A stretch of DNA of 38,475 nucleotides from Ruminococcus sp. 210702-SL.1.03 (GTDB lineage: Bacteria; Bacillota; Clostridia; Oscillospirales; Ruminococcaceae). Of the stretch, positions 26,685-35,680 are shown piece after piece. Where the stretch lies: positions 1-38,475 of the forward strand of contig NZ_JAJCLZ010000019.1 in the NCBI RefSeq assembly GCF_020559915.1, given 5' to 3'. Under the pieces are notes generated by a model, which saw only the letters and a list, made by a program, of their open reading frames with translations, had not been told where the DNA came from and did not search any database. Position 1 is the first letter of the stretch. The number at the start of each line of letters is the position of its first letter. The translations under genes and the position numbers were made by a program.

Positions 26685-27747
26685 TTTAATAAAAAACATT
26701 CACGATCAGATGAAGCCGCGCAAGCAGGTCACCGACGATCTGTTGAGGAAGATCGAGGAACAGCAGACAGAAGAGGTGCGAAAAAGCGGTCTGAGCAAAT
26801 TATGGGTCGCACTGCCGACTACTGCTGCGGTCGCTGCTGTATGTGTTGGCATTTTTGTGAATCTTGGCGGCAGTAAATTGGAAACAGTTGGCGGCGGCAC
26901 GGACGATTCTTCTGACAGAAACAAGCTGGCAGACACCGTTCTTTCTCAGATCGATGAGAACATTGGCACGCAGACCACTACTGCGACTTCAAAAGTGAAA
27001 TCGCCGGACGAAAGCTCGAAGAGCGACAAGAAAGATCCCGATTCCATAGCAAAAACCAGCGTTTTGAGCGACAATGAGGTGGACAGCGAAGCGGTGCAGA
27101 TCGACCTGACCGACGAGATCACGAGCGTGACTTTCACGATCGACAAGCTTTTTGACGATGGTCTGACGGCGGCAGATTCGCTTATCGAGTTTGATTCGGA
27201 TTACAAAGCGGAAATTATAGACAATTCTGTAAGTATAGACTATGCTGGTCGGACGTATTACAACACGTTCACCACGCAAAATTCTTACGGCGACCTGCTC
27301 GCAGGCGGCACGGCGTGCATCAATGGTGAGGAAAACATCGCGATGTGGGTGTACGAAGCGGAGAGCGGCTCGGCGGACACGCGGCTGGCGGTTGACCTCG
27401 GCGACGGCGAGGGCATTGTTTTTGAGGCGGAGGCGCAAGAACCTGAGCACTATGCGACGGCGGCGCTGACCGCTTGGGACGAGCCGAGGAGCGTTACCCC
27501 GCCGACGGTCGAGATAAGTCAGCAGGATAAATCTGATATTTTGAGCCATCTAGGAACGATCGAATTTGGCGGAAAGAGCTACTATTCGAGCGGCGGAAGT
27601 GCTGCGGCAGAGAGCGGCGCGCAGGCGATAGGCAGCGGCACGATAACTGTGGACGGCGACATGGTTTACGAGGTCTACGTTTTGGCTGTCGGCGACGACA
27701 TAGGAATAGATTTCGGCGATCACATTTTGTGTGTTTACACGGTTTGA
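26668..27747 (+). CDS. Membrane protein, probable anti-sigma factor
   Basis: A protein of about 359 residues: a short basic cytoplasmic N-terminus (about 1-42, MKPRKQVTDDLLRKIEEQ), one transmembrane helix (about 46-66) and a large, acidic, Ser/Thr-rich extracytoplasmic part. No HxxxCxxC zinc anti-sigma motif is present. The outer domain holds two similar Y-x-x-S/F stretches (AGRTYYNTF and GGKSYYSSG), suggesting a duplicated module. It overlaps the sigma gene, so the pair is co-translated; by position it should hold the sigma factor at the membrane until an outside signal is sensed. The start may be GTG 26668 or TTG 26677. No family recognised. Confidence 0.7.
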   Translation: MIILNNLIKNIHDQMKPRKQVTDDLLRKIEEQQTEEVRKSGLSKLWVALPTTAAVAAVCVGIFVNLGGSKLETVGGGTDDSSDRNKLADTVLSQIDENIGTQTTTATSKVKSPDESSKSDKKDPDSIAKTSVLSDNEVDSEAVQIDLTDEITSVTFTIDKLFDDGLTAADSLIEFDSDYKAEIIDNSVSIDYAGRTYYNTFTTQNSYGDLLAGGTACINGEENIAMWVYEAESGSADTRLAVDLGDGEGIVFEAEAQEPEHYATAALTAWDEPRSVTPPTVEISQQDKSDILSHLGTIEFGGKSYYSSGGSAAAESGAQAIGSGTITVDGDMVYEVYVLAVGDDIGIDFGDHILCVYTV

Positions 27748-27783
27748 TGAAATAAAAAGAAAAATGTGCAGAACAAGGTAATG

Positions 27784-27810
27784 GCGCGGGCAGAAATGTC
27801 CGCGCTTTAT
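27784..27810 (+). terminator. Terminator after the sigma/anti-sigma pair
   Basis: An 8-bp GC-rich stem (27784-27791 with 27798-27805, one wobble) is followed by TTTATTGTT. Confidence 0.75.
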
Positions 27811-27841
27811 TGTTAAAATGCATAAAATTTTGCGGAATCAC

Positions 27842-27870
27842 TTGCAATTATACACGAAATATGCTATAAT
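27842..27870 (+). promoter_or_regulatory. Promoter of the GtrA cluster
   Basis: TTGCAA (27842-27847), 17 bp, TATAAT (27865-27870). It drives the GtrA, flavoprotein and glycosyltransferase genes. Confidence 0.8.
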
Positions 27871-27905
27871 AAAACATGTGAAATTTAAGAAGGCGGGTTA
27901 CGCGA

Positions 27906-28415
27906 ATGGATATAAAGAAAGTTATTGCGGGCAAAACAGATAACACATTTATACAATTTTTCCGATATGTGTTTGTTGGCGGCGGCGCGACGGTCGTGCA
28001 ATACCTCATTTTGATACTTCTGAAAGAGCTTTGCGGCATGAATGCCAACCTTGCGAACGCCTTCGGATTTGTCGGCGGACTGGTCACAAACTACATAATT
28101 TCAACTTACTGGGTTTTTGATAAAAAAGCGATAAAGAACAAAGCGGCTGAATTTACAGCGTTTGCGCTGATCGGCGTGGTCGGACTCGGCATAAACCAGG
28201 GGCTGATATGGATATTTGATAAACCTCTTGCAAACAGACATATCTTTGGCGGATTGATACCGTCTGATAAATATTACCTTGTCGGACAAGTGCTGGCAAC
28301 GGGCGTGGCGTTTTTTTGGAATTTCTTTGCTAGAAAATACCTGCTCTATAATAAAGATGCCGACGAAACGACTAAAAATATTGCAACTGATGAAATGACA
28401 AAAATAAAAAATTGA
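27906..28415 (+). CDS. GtrA family membrane protein
   Basis: A 169-residue protein with four transmembrane helices and the GtrA start FIQFFRYVFVGGGATVVQY, then NYIISTYWVF. GtrA-like proteins are thought to move polyprenyl-linked sugars across the membrane or to help the glycosyltransferase that uses them. The next two genes, a UDP-galactopyranose mutase-like flavoprotein and a multi-pass glycosyltransferase, support a role in surface glycan decoration. The C-terminal tail is charged and cytoplasmic. Confidence 0.9.
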   Translation: MDIKKVIAGKTDNTFIQFFRYVFVGGGATVVQYLILILLKELCGMNANLANAFGFVGGLVTNYIISTYWVFDKKAIKNKAAEFTAFALIGVVGLGINQGLIWIFDKPLANRHIFGGLIPSDKYYLVGQVLATGVAFFWNFFARKYLLYNKDADETTKNIATDEMTKIKN

Positions 28416-28430
28416 AAGGAAGACTAGATC

Positions 28431-29996
28431 ATGAAAAATGTAGTAATCATTGGCGGTGGTCCTGCGGGTCTGACTGCGGCGTATGAACTGCTTCGCGACG
28501 GCGGAAACGAACAGTTTAGGGTCACTGTACTGGAAGAAAGCAGCGTACTTGGCGGAATTTCTCAGACAGTACGCTACAACGGCAACCGTATGGACATCGG
28601 CGGACATCGCTTTTTCTCGAAAGACGACGAAATAATGAAGTGGTGGAGCGACCTCATGCCCATTCAAGGCAAGCCCGCGTTCGACGACAAGCTGCTTGGC
28701 AGGGAAAAGCCGCTGGAAAAGGGCGGTCCCGACCCAGAAAAGCAGGACGAGGTAATGCTCGTGCGCGACCGCGTTTCGCGAATCTACTACAATCACTGCT
28801 TCTTTGATTATCCGGTGACTATGAACTGGAATACGATCAAAAATATGGGCTTTTTGACGACAATGAAAGCTGGTTTCAGCTACCTCGGTTCGTGTGTCTA
28901 CAAGCTGCCTGAAACAAATTTAGAGAACTTTTACATCAATCGCTTCGGAAAAGTGCTCTATTCGATGTTCTTTGAGGGTTACACCGAGAAGCTTTGGGGC
29001 AGACACCCGCGAGAGATCTCGGCGGATTGGGGCGCTCAGCGCGTAAAGGGGCTTTCGATAACTGCCATAATCAAGGATATGTTCTCAAAACTGGTTGGTA
29101 AGAAAAATAATGCCAATGCCGAGACCTCGCTGATCGAGCAGTACTGGTACCCGAAGTACGGTCCGGGTCAGCTCTGGGAGCTGGTCGGCAAAAAGGCGCA
29201 GGAAATGGGCGGCGAGATACTCTTCGATCACTCGGTTAGCCGCATAAACACCGAAAAAGGCTGCATTCGCTCGGTAGTTTGCCGCACGCCGCAGGGCGAA
29301 AAGACCATTGAGGGCGATATTTTTATTTCCTCGATGCCGATAAAAGACCTCATCGGCGGTATGCACGGCGTAAATGCTGAGAAAAATGCCAAAATACAGA
29401 AGATCGCAGCAGGCCTGCCGTACCGCGATTTCGTCACCGTTGGTCTGCTTGTCAACAAACTTGAGCTTAAAAACAAGACGAACAAGCGCACTCTCGGCAA
29501 CATTGTTCCCGATTGCTGGATATATGTGCAGGATAAGGGCGTAAAACTTGGCAGAATACAAATATTCAACAACTGGTCGCCATATATGGTGAAGAACCCC
29601 GCCGAAACTGTTTGGATAGGACTGGAATATTTTTGCGCCGAGGGCGACGATTTTTGGAACATGAGCGACGCCGAGTGCATCGAATTTGCGAAAAAAGAAC
29701 TAATCAAGATGGGCGTTATCAAGAAGGGTGCAGTGCTTGACGCGCATCGCGAACGCGTTAAAAAGGCATATCCTGCATATTTTGACACTTATAAGCACTT
29801 TGACAAAGTCGTTGACTACCTTAATGGCTTTGAAAATCTTTTCTGCGTTGGAAGAAATGGTCAGCATCGTTATAACAATATGGATCACTCAATGTTGACG
29901 TCTATCAATGCTGCAAAGGTAATCAAGTCAGGCTCTGCTGATAAATCTAATATTTGGAATGTAAACACCGAGAAGGAGTACCATGAGTCGAAGTGA
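28431..29996 (+). CDS. FAD-dependent oxidoreductase, UDP-galactopyranose-mutase-like
   Basis: A 521-residue flavoprotein. The dinucleotide-binding motif [15 protein letters not shown] (6-20) is followed by the second FAD block [23 protein letters not shown], and near the C-terminus comes [19 protein letters not shown], which closes the FAD site. The layout matches the Glf/protoporphyrinogen-oxidase-like family found next to GtrA and glycosyltransferase genes. True Glf enzymes are about 370-390 residues, so this is a longer relative whose substrate is uncertain; a sugar-nucleotide or polyprenyl-linked substrate is the best guess. Spaced 15 bp after gtrA behind GAAAGGAAG, and overlapping the next gene by 14 bp. 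Confidence 0.85.
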   Translation: MKNVVIIGGGPAGLTAAYELLRDGGNEQFRVTVLEESSVLGGISQTVRYNGNRMDIGGHRFFSKDDEIMKWWSDLMPIQGKPAFDDKLLGREKPLEKGGPDPEKQDEVMLVRDRVSRIYYNHCFFDYPVTMNWNTIKNMGFLTTMKAGFSYLGSCVYKLPETNLENFYINRFGKVLYSMFFEGYTEKLWGRHPREISADWGAQRVKGLSITAIIKDMFSKLVGKKNNANAETSLIEQYWYPKYGPGQLWELVGKKAQEMGGEILFDHSVSRINTEKGCIRSVVCRTPQGEKTIEGDIFISSMPIKDLIGGMHGVNAEKNAKIQKIAAGLPYRDFVTVGLLVNKLELKNKTNKRTLGNIVPDCWIYVQDKGVKLGRIQIFNNWSPYMVKNPAETVWIGLEYFCAEGDDFWNMSDAECIEFAKKELIKMGVIKKGAVLDAHRERVKKAYPAYFDTYKHFDKVVDYLNGFENLFCVGRNGQHRYNNMDHSMLTSINAAKVIKSGSADKSNIWNVNTEKEYHESK

Positions 29997-31743
29997 GCGC
30001 TGGGGCATTTCCACTGCGAAAACCGACGCCTTTATAAAAGGTATCGCCGCGCACCCCTACGTCTGCGCGTTGCTGGTCTGCCTGCTGCTGAACCCGTTTT
30101 ACCTCGGTGCGGCTGAAAATGTGCCGCCGAACGCGCTGTACATGGAGAGCTTCTGTGTGCTGCTGACTGTGCTGATCGGCATTTATATAATGTACAAACG
30201 CGGCAAAATTGGCAAAATACAGGCGTGCGTTTTTGGCTTGTCGGCGGCTTTTCTCGATTACGTCGGCGCGAAAAGGTTTTCACAGGCGACCGACAAGGGG
30301 CTTTGGATGCTCGTCGGCGGGATAGCGGTAGTTAGCGTGTTGTATGCGTGCGCAAATACCGATAAATTTCAACCGCAGCTCAACGCTCTGTTAATTTTCG
30401 CCATTGGCTTTTTGGTAAAGTTTCACTATGTTTTCAACACGTCCGTCTACACGCGGCAGAACGATGTCCACGTTTTCGGCGGCGACAGCGGCCACGCGGC
30501 GTACATGGAGTACCTCATCGCTCACCGCGCCCTGCCGAATTTCGACGTGCGTGAGGTCTGGCAGTTTTGCCACCCGCCGCTGCACCACATCATCTGCGCG
30601 CTTTGGATCGACATAAACGAAAATGTCCTCGGCGTCGGTCACAACCCTGCGCGCGAATCGCTGCAAACGCTCACGCTTTTCTACGCAATGTGTATCATGA
30701 TTACGGCGTACAAACTGCTTCGCCGCTTTAAACTACAAAATATGGCGCTGTATGTTCCGCTGCTGATGATCTCGTTTCACCCCGCGTTCATTCTGATGTC
30801 GGGCGCGATTAACAATGACGTCCTCTCCGTAGCGTTCATGATGGGCGCTGTGCTCTGTACGCTTAACTGGTACGATAACCAAACATATGCAAATATTCTC
30901 AAAATCGCGCTTTGCGTCGGACTCGGCATGATGACGAAGCTTTCCGCCGCGATCGTAGCACCGGCCATTGCACTCGTATTTCTGGCAGTGTTTATCAAGA
31001 AAATACGCACCGACTGGCTTCACCTTATCGGACAATTCGCCGCTTTCGGCGTTGTCTGCGTGCCGCTGGGACTTTGGTTTGAGATACGCAATTACATTAA
31101 GTGGAAAGTGCCGATAACATATGTGCAGGAAATGCCAAATACGGTAATGCAGTACATTGGCGACCGGTCGTTCAAATCCCGCGTGACCGACTTCTCGGGC
31201 GAGCAGGTCAAGAGCGTTTTTGAGCAATGGCTCTGCTATGACGACAAGGGCGAGCTGACGGGCTACAACGAGTACAACCCGATCATAGCGCTCTTCAAAA
31301 ACTCGCTGTTCAGCGAAAGCGTCAACGAAACGACCTTCGAGAACACGCCGTATATGCTCACGGCAGCGCGCGTATTTTTCTGGCTAGGCATAGCGCTGGC
31401 GGCGGTTTTCCTGCTGCTGATGCTGGTCATGCTCGTCAAAAAGTGCGAGATGAAGCCGGTCGAAAAAACGCTTTTCGGCTTTTTCTACATCTCGATGATC
31501 TTCAACTATTTCAAGATGTGCCATGATTACCCATTTACCTGCACGATGAACTTTCGCTACATAACGCCAACTGTGATAATAACTTCCATTTTCTGCGGAC
31601 TTTTCATGAATATCCGCAAGAATAACGAGCACCCTTGCGCGGTCAAGGCGGTATCCGCCGTGCTGACGCTGCTGGTCGGCGCGTTCTGCGTGCTCAGTGT
31701 AATTACATACATTGCCATTTGCGCGCCTGTTATAACCGAATAA
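29983..31743 (+). CDS. Multi-pass membrane glycosyltransferase (GT-C, PMT-like)
   Basis: A 586-residue membrane protein with about eleven hydrophobic helices and an early extracytoplasmic loop [19 protein letters not shown], where Asp/His residues stand in the position of the acidic catalytic loop of GT-C enzymes (dolichyl-phosphate-mannose-type transferases). It should take sugar from a polyprenyl-phosphate carrier and place it on a surface polymer, with the GtrA protein and flavoprotein of the same operon as partners. The start is the ATG at 29983 with GAAGGAG just before it, inside the preceding gene. A terminator follows. Substrate not predictable. Confidence 0.8.
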   Translation: MSRSERWGISTAKTDAFIKGIAAHPYVCALLVCLLLNPFYLGAAENVPPNALYMESFCVLLTVLIGIYIMYKRGKIGKIQACVFGLSAAFLDYVGAKRFSQATDKGLWMLVGGIAVVSVLYACANTDKFQPQLNALLIFAIGFLVKFHYVFNTSVYTRQNDVHVFGGDSGHAAYMEYLIAHRALPNFDVREVWQFCHPPLHHIICALWIDINENVLGVGHNPARESLQTLTLFYAMCIMITAYKLLRRFKLQNMALYVPLLMISFHPAFILMSGAINNDVLSVAFMMGAVLCTLNWYDNQTYANILKIALCVGLGMMTKLSAAIVAPAIALVFLAVFIKKIRTDWLHLIGQFAAFGVVCVPLGLWFEIRNYIKWKVPITYVQEMPNTVMQYIGDRSFKSRVTDFSGEQVKSVFEQWLCYDDKGELTGYNEYNPIIALFKNSLFSESVNETTFENTPYMLTAARVFFWLGIALAAVFLLLMLVMLVKKCEMKPVEKTLFGFFYISMIFNYFKMCHDYPFTCTMNFRYITPTVIITSIFCGLFMNIRKNNEHPCAVKAVSAVLTLLVGAFCVLSVITYIAICAPVITE

Positions 31744-31748
31744 ACCTG

Positions 31749-31791
31749 AGCAGCGCTTTGACGTTCACCGCCGAAACGCTGCTTTTATTTT
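31749..31791 (+). terminator. Terminator of the glycosylation operon
   Basis: AGCAGCG (31749-31755) pairs with CGCTGCT (31777-31783), followed by TTTATTTT. Confidence 0.75.
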
Positions 31792-31834
31792 ACCGTATTC
31801 ACAATTATTTTGCAAAGAAAACCCTGCAAACTGC

Positions 31835-31863
31835 TTGACAGATCCACCGAATTAGTGTATATT
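31835..31863 (+). promoter_or_regulatory. Promoter of the GH13 gene
   Basis: TTGACA (31835-31840), 17 bp, TATATT (31858-31863), about 80 nt before the start codon. Confidence 0.8.
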
Positions 31864-31943
31864 TAATGAAAAAATATACGTTTGCATCAGCAAATACGCA
31901 TGACAAAAAACTAACAAAACTGTAATCGAAAGGAAGTATAATT

Positions 31944-33473
31944 ATGCCAAAATGGCTCGATAATGCTGTATTTTATGAGATATACCCGCAGAGTTTTAAA
32001 GACTCCAACGCCGACGGCATTGGCGATTTTGAGGGCATCATCGAAAAGCTCGACTACATAAAGTCCATAGGCTGCAACGCGGTCTGGATCAACCCCTGCT
32101 TCGAGTCGCCCTTTATGGACGCGGGCTACGACGTCGCCGACTACATGAAAGCCGCGCCGCGCTACGGCACGAACGAGCAGCTTTTTGAGCTGTTCAAACA
32201 GGCGCACGCTCGTGGAATGCACGTCCTGCTTGATCTGGTGCCCGGCCACACCTCCATCGACCATGAGTGGTTCAAGCGCAGCTGTGAGCCGACGAAAAAC
32301 GAATTTTCCGACCGCTACATCTGGACGAACACCATTTGGGAAGCGCCCGAGGGCTTGGGCAGTATCCGCGGCTGCTGCGACCGCGACGGCAGCTGCGCCG
32401 TAAATTTCTTCACCCACCAGCCCGCGCTCAACTACGGTTACGCCAACCGCACGCGCGGCTGGCAGCAGGCCCCCGAAGACCCAGCGCCGATGGCGACCCG
32501 CGAGGCGATGAAGGACGTAATGCGCTTTTGGCTCTCGAAAGGCTGCGACGGTTTCCGCGTTGACATGGCGGGCTCGCTCGTGAAAAATGACCCCGACGGC
32601 GCTGCTACTGTAAAGCTTTGGCAGGATTTCCGCGCGTTCCTCGACGCCGAATACCCCGAAGCCGCGATGATCTCCGAGTGGGGCGAGCCTGACAAATCGC
32701 TGCTTGGCGGCTTTCATATGGACTTTCTCCTGCACTTTGGCCCATCGCACTACAACGATCTTTTCCGCTGCGACGAACCATACTTCTCGCGCAGAGGCAA
32801 AGGCTCGGCGGACGAATTTGTTAAAAAATACATTGAGAACTATAAAAAGACAGACGGCAAGGGTCTGATCTGCATACCATCGGGCAACCACGATATGGAC
32901 AGAATGCGCCGTTTTCTCGACCCGCACGAGATGAAAGTCGCGTTTGCTTTTCTCCTTTCAATGCCTGGAGCGCCATTTATTTACTATGGCGACGAGATCG
33001 GCATGAGGTACGTCGAGGGACTGACCTCGAAAGAGGGCGGCTTTGGCAGGACGGGTTCGCGCACGCCAATGCAGTGGAGCGCGGCGGCGAATGCGGGCTT
33101 TTCAGACGGCGCGGCGGAAAGCCTTTATCTGCCCATCGACCCCGCCGAAGACCGTCCGACCGCTGAGGGCGAGATGGCGGACGAAAACTCGCTGCTGAGC
33201 GAGGTGCGAAGGCTCATCAAGCTGCGCGGCGAGCACAAGGCGCTGCAAAGCAACGGCGCGATAGAGTTTGTGTCCTCGGGCTACCCGATGGTCTACAAGC
33301 GCACCGCCGAGGGCGAGCAGATAATGGTCATCATCAACCCCGCGGCGAAAAGTTTCGCACTGCCGCTCAAGATCAGCGGTGAAACGCTCTATTCCGTCGG
33401 CGGCGCGCCCGAGATCCGCACGGGAAATATAGTCGTAGCGCCCGAATCTGCCGCATTTATTTTGTTAAAGTAA
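31944..33473 (+). CDS. GH13 alpha-glucosidase-like glycoside hydrolase
   Basis: A 509-residue cytoplasmic (no signal peptide) alpha-amylase-superfamily enzyme. GH13 regions are clear: the start FYEIYPQSFKDSNADGIGDF, DLVPGHTS, DGFRVDMA with nucleophile D207, SEWGE with acid/base E245, and NHDMDR with D317. Region APFIYYGDEIGM follows, and a C-terminal beta domain ends the protein. It probably cleaves alpha-linked gluco-oligosaccharides from starch or glycogen; trehalose- or sucrose-related activities in GH13 cannot be excluded. GAAAGGAAG is well placed before the ATG. Single-gene transcript with its own promoter. Confidence 0.92.
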   Translation: MPKWLDNAVFYEIYPQSFKDSNADGIGDFEGIIEKLDYIKSIGCNAVWINPCFESPFMDAGYDVADYMKAAPRYGTNEQLFELFKQAHARGMHVLLDLVPGHTSIDHEWFKRSCEPTKNEFSDRYIWTNTIWEAPEGLGSIRGCCDRDGSCAVNFFTHQPALNYGYANRTRGWQQAPEDPAPMATREAMKDVMRFWLSKGCDGFRVDMAGSLVKNDPDGAATVKLWQDFRAFLDAEYPEAAMISEWGEPDKSLLGGFHMDFLLHFGPSHYNDLFRCDEPYFSRRGKGSADEFVKKYIENYKKTDGKGLICIPSGNHDMDRMRRFLDPHEMKVAFAFLLSMPGAPFIYYGDEIGMRYVEGLTSKEGGFGRTGSRTPMQWSAAANAGFSDGAAESLYLPIDPAEDRPTAEGEMADENSLLSEVRRLIKLRGEHKALQSNGAIEFVSSGYPMVYKRTAEGEQIMVIINPAAKSFALPLKISGETLYSVGGAPEIRTGNIVVAPESAAFILLK

Positions 33474-33511
33474 AGTTCATATAACGTTTACAATAAAATT
33501 TGCAAAAACCC

Positions 33512-33540
33512 TTGACAAAACGTGAATCTTCGTGTATAAT
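33512..33540 (+). promoter_or_regulatory. tRNA-Thr promoter
   Basis: TTGACA (33512-33517), 17 bp, TATAAT (33535-33540), perfect consensus, 54 bp before the tRNA gene. Confidence 0.88.
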
Positions 33541-33593
33541 ATATAACTGTGAGTTACCGATAACTTAAACGAGTTTAAACGAAAGATTCACTT

Positions 33594-33666
33594 GCTGATA
33601 TGGCTCAGTCGGTAGAGCACATCCTTGGTAAGGATGAGGTCCCCGGTTCAAATCCGGGTATCAGCT
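33594..33666 (+). tRNA. tRNA-Thr(GGT)
   Basis: Acceptor stem GCTGATA/TATCAGC, D-arm TGGCTCAGTCGGTAGAGCA, anticodon stem CATCC/GGATG with loop TTGGTAA (anticodon GGT) and T-arm with GGTTCAAATCC. The 3' CCA is not encoded. Confidence 0.96.
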
Positions 33667-33677
33667 CTTAAAAGAAC

Positions 33678-33704
33678 GCGATGGTTTTTGCCATCGCTTT
33701 TTTT
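33678..33704 (+). terminator. tRNA-Thr terminator
   Basis: GCGATGG (33678-33684) pairs with CCATCGC (33691-33697), followed by seven Ts. Confidence 0.9.
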
Positions 33705-33793
33705 GTATATACGAGAGATTTTCGGAAATGATATTTTAAAGCAGCGCCACGCGACTATTGCGTGCGAATTGCCTAAAAAAGGAGGATATAAAA

Positions 33794-34108
33794 ATGGACG
33801 AAATAGAGCTTTTTGCTGAGAATTTCCATGAAGAGGTCATAAACAGTGAGCTGCCCGTACTGGTAGATTTTTGGGCGCCTTGGTGCGGGCCTTGCCGCGC
33901 GGCAGCACCCGCCGTCGCCGAGCTTGCCGAAGAGTTGGCGGGCAGGGCGAAGGTATGCAAGGTAAACGTTGACGAAGCCCCCGAGCTCGCGAGCGAGTTT
34001 GAGGTCATGAATATCCCGACTTTCATGGTTTTCAAAGACGGCGAATGTGTCGGCAGGGAAGTCGGCTTCCGCGGAAAGAACTCGCTGACCGCGCTTCTCA
34101 GACTTTAA
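33794..34108 (+). CDS. trxA: Thioredoxin
   Basis: A 104-residue thioredoxin with the active site W30-C31-G-P-C34 and the cis-Pro loop MNIPTFMVF. It reduces protein disulfides in the cytoplasm. The start is the ATG at 33794 with GGAGG 8 nt upstream; an in-frame ATG at 33758 lacks one. It sits between two tRNA genes as a single-gene unit with its own terminator. No thioredoxin reductase is nearby. The copy number of trx genes in the genome is unknown, so the trxA symbol is by similarity. Confidence 0.93.
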   Translation: MDEIELFAENFHEEVINSELPVLVDFWAPWCGPCRAAAPAVAELAEELAGRAKVCKVNVDEAPELASEFEVMNIPTFMVFKDGECVGREVGFRGKNSLTALLRL

Positions 34109-34127
34109 ATTGTAAATAACTGTATAG

Positions 34128-34165
34128 ATTTCCGCAGGGAAGCGAATTTTCTGCGGAAATTTTTA
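34128..34165 (+). terminator. Thioredoxin gene terminator
   Basis: A perfect 10-bp stem, ATTTCCGCAG (34128-34137) with CTGCGGAAAT (34151-34160), followed by TTTTATTTTTT. Confidence 0.9.
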
Positions 34166-34193
34166 TTTTTTCAAAAAAATTTGAAAAAAGGGG

Positions 34194-34222
34194 TTGACAA
34201 GCGCGATATTGTGTGATATAAT
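34194..34222 (+). promoter_or_regulatory. tRNA-Ser promoter
   Basis: TTGACA (34194-34199), 17 bp, TATAAT (34217-34222). Confidence 0.88.
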
Positions 34223-34248
34223 ATATATCGTCCGATGGACAGCGATAT

Positions 34249-34341
34249 GGAGAAGTCGCCTAGCCCGGTTTATGGCGCACGACTGGAACTCGTGTATGGG
34301 TTAATAGCTCATCGAGGGTTCGAATCCCTCCTTCTCCGCCA
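34249..34341 (+). tRNA. tRNA-Ser(GGA), island attachment site
   Basis: Acceptor stem GGAGAAG/CTTCTCC, long variable arm typical of tRNA-Ser, anticodon stem CACGA/TCGTG with loop CTGGAAC (anticodon GGA), T-arm GGTTCGAATCC and an encoded CCA. The 3' end faces an integrase gene 54 bp away, so it is the likely attB/attL of the right-hand island. Confidence 0.96.
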
Positions 34342-34348
34342 ATAGCAC

Positions 34349-34376
34349 AAAACCCCCAGTAAATGCTGGGGGTTTT
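34349..34376. terminator. Terminator between tRNA-Ser and the integrase
   Basis: AAAACCCCCAG (34349-34359) pairs with CTGGGGGTTTT (34366-34376), with T-rich flanks on the plus strand and AAAAs that read as Ts on the minus strand, so it can act both ways. Confidence 0.88.
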
Positions 34377-34384
34377 AGTTTTTA

Positions 34385-34406
34385 TACACGATTTTTACAC
34401 GATTTT
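34385..34406 (+). repeat. Tandem direct repeat TACACGATTTT x2
   Basis: Two adjacent 11-bp copies overlapping the stop codon of the integrase and 44 bp from the tRNA-Ser 3' end. A possible integrase or excisionase arm-binding site. Confidence 0.5.
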
Positions 34407-35546
34407 ATCTAGTATCTTTATAGCTCGTTCTTCTTCTCGTGGGTATAAGTGCGAGTATGTGTTCCAAGTCATTGATATGTCGGAGTGCCCCAGCCGCCTT
34501 GCGACCTCCTGAATGTTTATACCTTCGTTAGCCAATAGGGAAGCGTGGCTGTGGCGAAAGTCATGTATGCGGATACGCTTGACGCCTGCCATATCGGCAA
34601 ATCTTTTGTTGTGCTTTTCCAGCGACGTATCGCGGATAGGACGCTCACCGCCGCAGATGTATTTTTCATCATTGAAGTTCGGAACAAAGCTCTTGCAGCG
34701 TTCATAATGCTCCGACAAGACCGCCTTCAAGGGCTGCGGTATCTGTATCGTTCTTATGCTCGACTTGTTCTTCGGCGGTGTGATACGGTCGCCGCCCTTG
34801 AGCTTCTGCGCAACGCTTTTGGTGATAGATATGTAATCGTCCTTGATGTCAGTCCACTGCAATGCGTATATCTCACCTTTTCGCATACCCATGTAAAATG
34901 CAATGTTGAAAAAAACATAATAATTCCAGTCATAGAGCGCGCCGTTCTCTTCGCCCTGCTGTGCATATGATCTCGCAGCTTGAATGTATCTGCGAAATTC
35001 GTCGGGCGTGTAAAACAGCATTTCCTTTTCGGGCTCAAGCGGAGCTTTGAAGTTGCCTGCGACAGCTACTGCGTTTTTGGGTAAATACTCCATTTTGACG
35101 GCGTAGTTCATCATCGCGCGAAACTCGCCGTATATGTTTTTCTTGGTCACAGTCGACAGCCCCTGCTCAGATAGCTCCTGCTTCCATTTCTGCACCATCG
35201 CGACAGACAGGGCGTCTATCCGCACGCTTTCAAATTTTGGGATAACGTTCTTCTTGAGTATCCTCGTTGTCTTATCGAGCGATGTTTCCCTCACCTCTGT
35301 GCGTTTGGCGGCGATGTAGTCCTCGAAAAGGGTTCCTATCGTCATTCTTGGCGCTATATCCCGTTGGCTTTGCTTGTGCATAAGCTGTATTTCCAGCGCC
35401 TTTGCGGCGTCCGAGCCGTATGCTATGCGGTCTATCTGATGCGGCTTGCCGAAGCTGTCGGTGTAGTTGATACGCACACGGTATTTTTGCAGCCCGTCTT
35501 TTTTGATGTTCTTTCCGTTCTTATCAGTCATTTTGTAGATCGGCAT
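34395..35546 (-). CDS. Tyrosine recombinase/integrase of the tRNA-Ser island
   Basis: A 383-residue phage/ICE-type integrase: AP2-like N-terminal domain (about 1-60), SAM-like core-binding domain (about 68-165) and catalytic domain with R222 (MGMRKGE), H328-x2-R331 (HDFRH), H354 (LGH) and Y364 (WNTYSHL). All key residues are present. It points at tRNA-Ser, the usual arrangement for integration into a tRNA 3' end. AGGAGG lies 8 nt before the ATG. Its promoter region shares DNA with a divergent strong promoter and an 18-bp palindrome (35565-35593). Only distantly similar to the integrase at 10.4 kb. Confidence 0.95.
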   Translation of the reverse strand: MPIYKMTDKNGKNIKKDGLQKYRVRINYTDSFGKPHQIDRIAYGSDAAKALEIQLMHKQSQRDIAPRMTIGTLFEDYIAAKRTEVRETSLDKTTRILKKNVIPKFESVRIDALSVAMVQKWKQELSEQGLSTVTKKNIYGEFRAMMNYAVKMEYLPKNAVAVAGNFKAPLEPEKEMLFYTPDEFRRYIQAARSYAQQGEENGALYDWNYYVFFNIAFYMGMRKGEIYALQWTDIKDDYISITKSVAQKLKGGDRITPPKNKSSIRTIQIPQPLKAVLSEHYERCKSFVPNFNDEKYICGGERPIRDTSLEKHNKRFADMAGVKRIRIHDFRHSHASLLANEGINIQEVARRLGHSDISMTWNTYSHLYPREEERAIKILDKIV

Positions 35547-35564
35547 GATTTTTCCTCCTATTCC

Positions 35565-35593
35565 TTGACACTTCGCGCGAAGTGTGCTATAAT
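35565..35593 (+). promoter_or_regulatory. Promoter overlapped by an 18-bp perfect palindrome
   Basis: TTGACA (35565-35570), 17 bp, TATAAT (35588-35593) on the plus strand. The palindrome ACACTTCGCGCGAAGTGT (35568-35585) covers the -35 end and the spacer, so a dimeric repressor there would block it. The site is 22 bp upstream of the integrase start codon on the other strand. Confidence 0.8.
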
Positions 35594-35599
35594 AAAAGG

Positions 35600-35678
35600 G
35601 CAGAAAAAGCCCTTTGTGGTTACTGGGTTTTGTGTGCTTGCTCCTTACCGATGGCAGTCGGTAGGGGGCTTTTTATTA
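35600..35678 (+). ncRNA. Putative small RNA divergent from the integrase
   Basis: Transcription from the promoter above would start near 35600 and stop at a strong terminator: CCTTACCGA (35643-35651) pairs with TCGGTAGGG region (35658-35666), followed by GGCTTTTTATTATTTT. The about 79-nt RNA has no credible ORF. An alternative pairing AAAAAGCCC (35604-35612) with GGGCTTTTT (35666-35674) would close the whole molecule and break the terminator. Predicted from sequence only. Confidence 0.55.
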
Positions 35679-35680
35679 TT

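Noticed and set aside
28101..28796. A 231-codon minus-strand open frame across gtrA and the flavoprotein
   Set aside because: Spans two real genes on the other strand and the gap between them; no start signal and no family features.
31911..32927. A 338-codon open frame on the minus strand opposite the GH13 gene
   Set aside because: It is antisense to a gene with all GH13 catalytic motifs, has no ribosome binding site and a composition (Val/Ala/Arg/His rich) typical of the shadow of a GC-rich coding strand.
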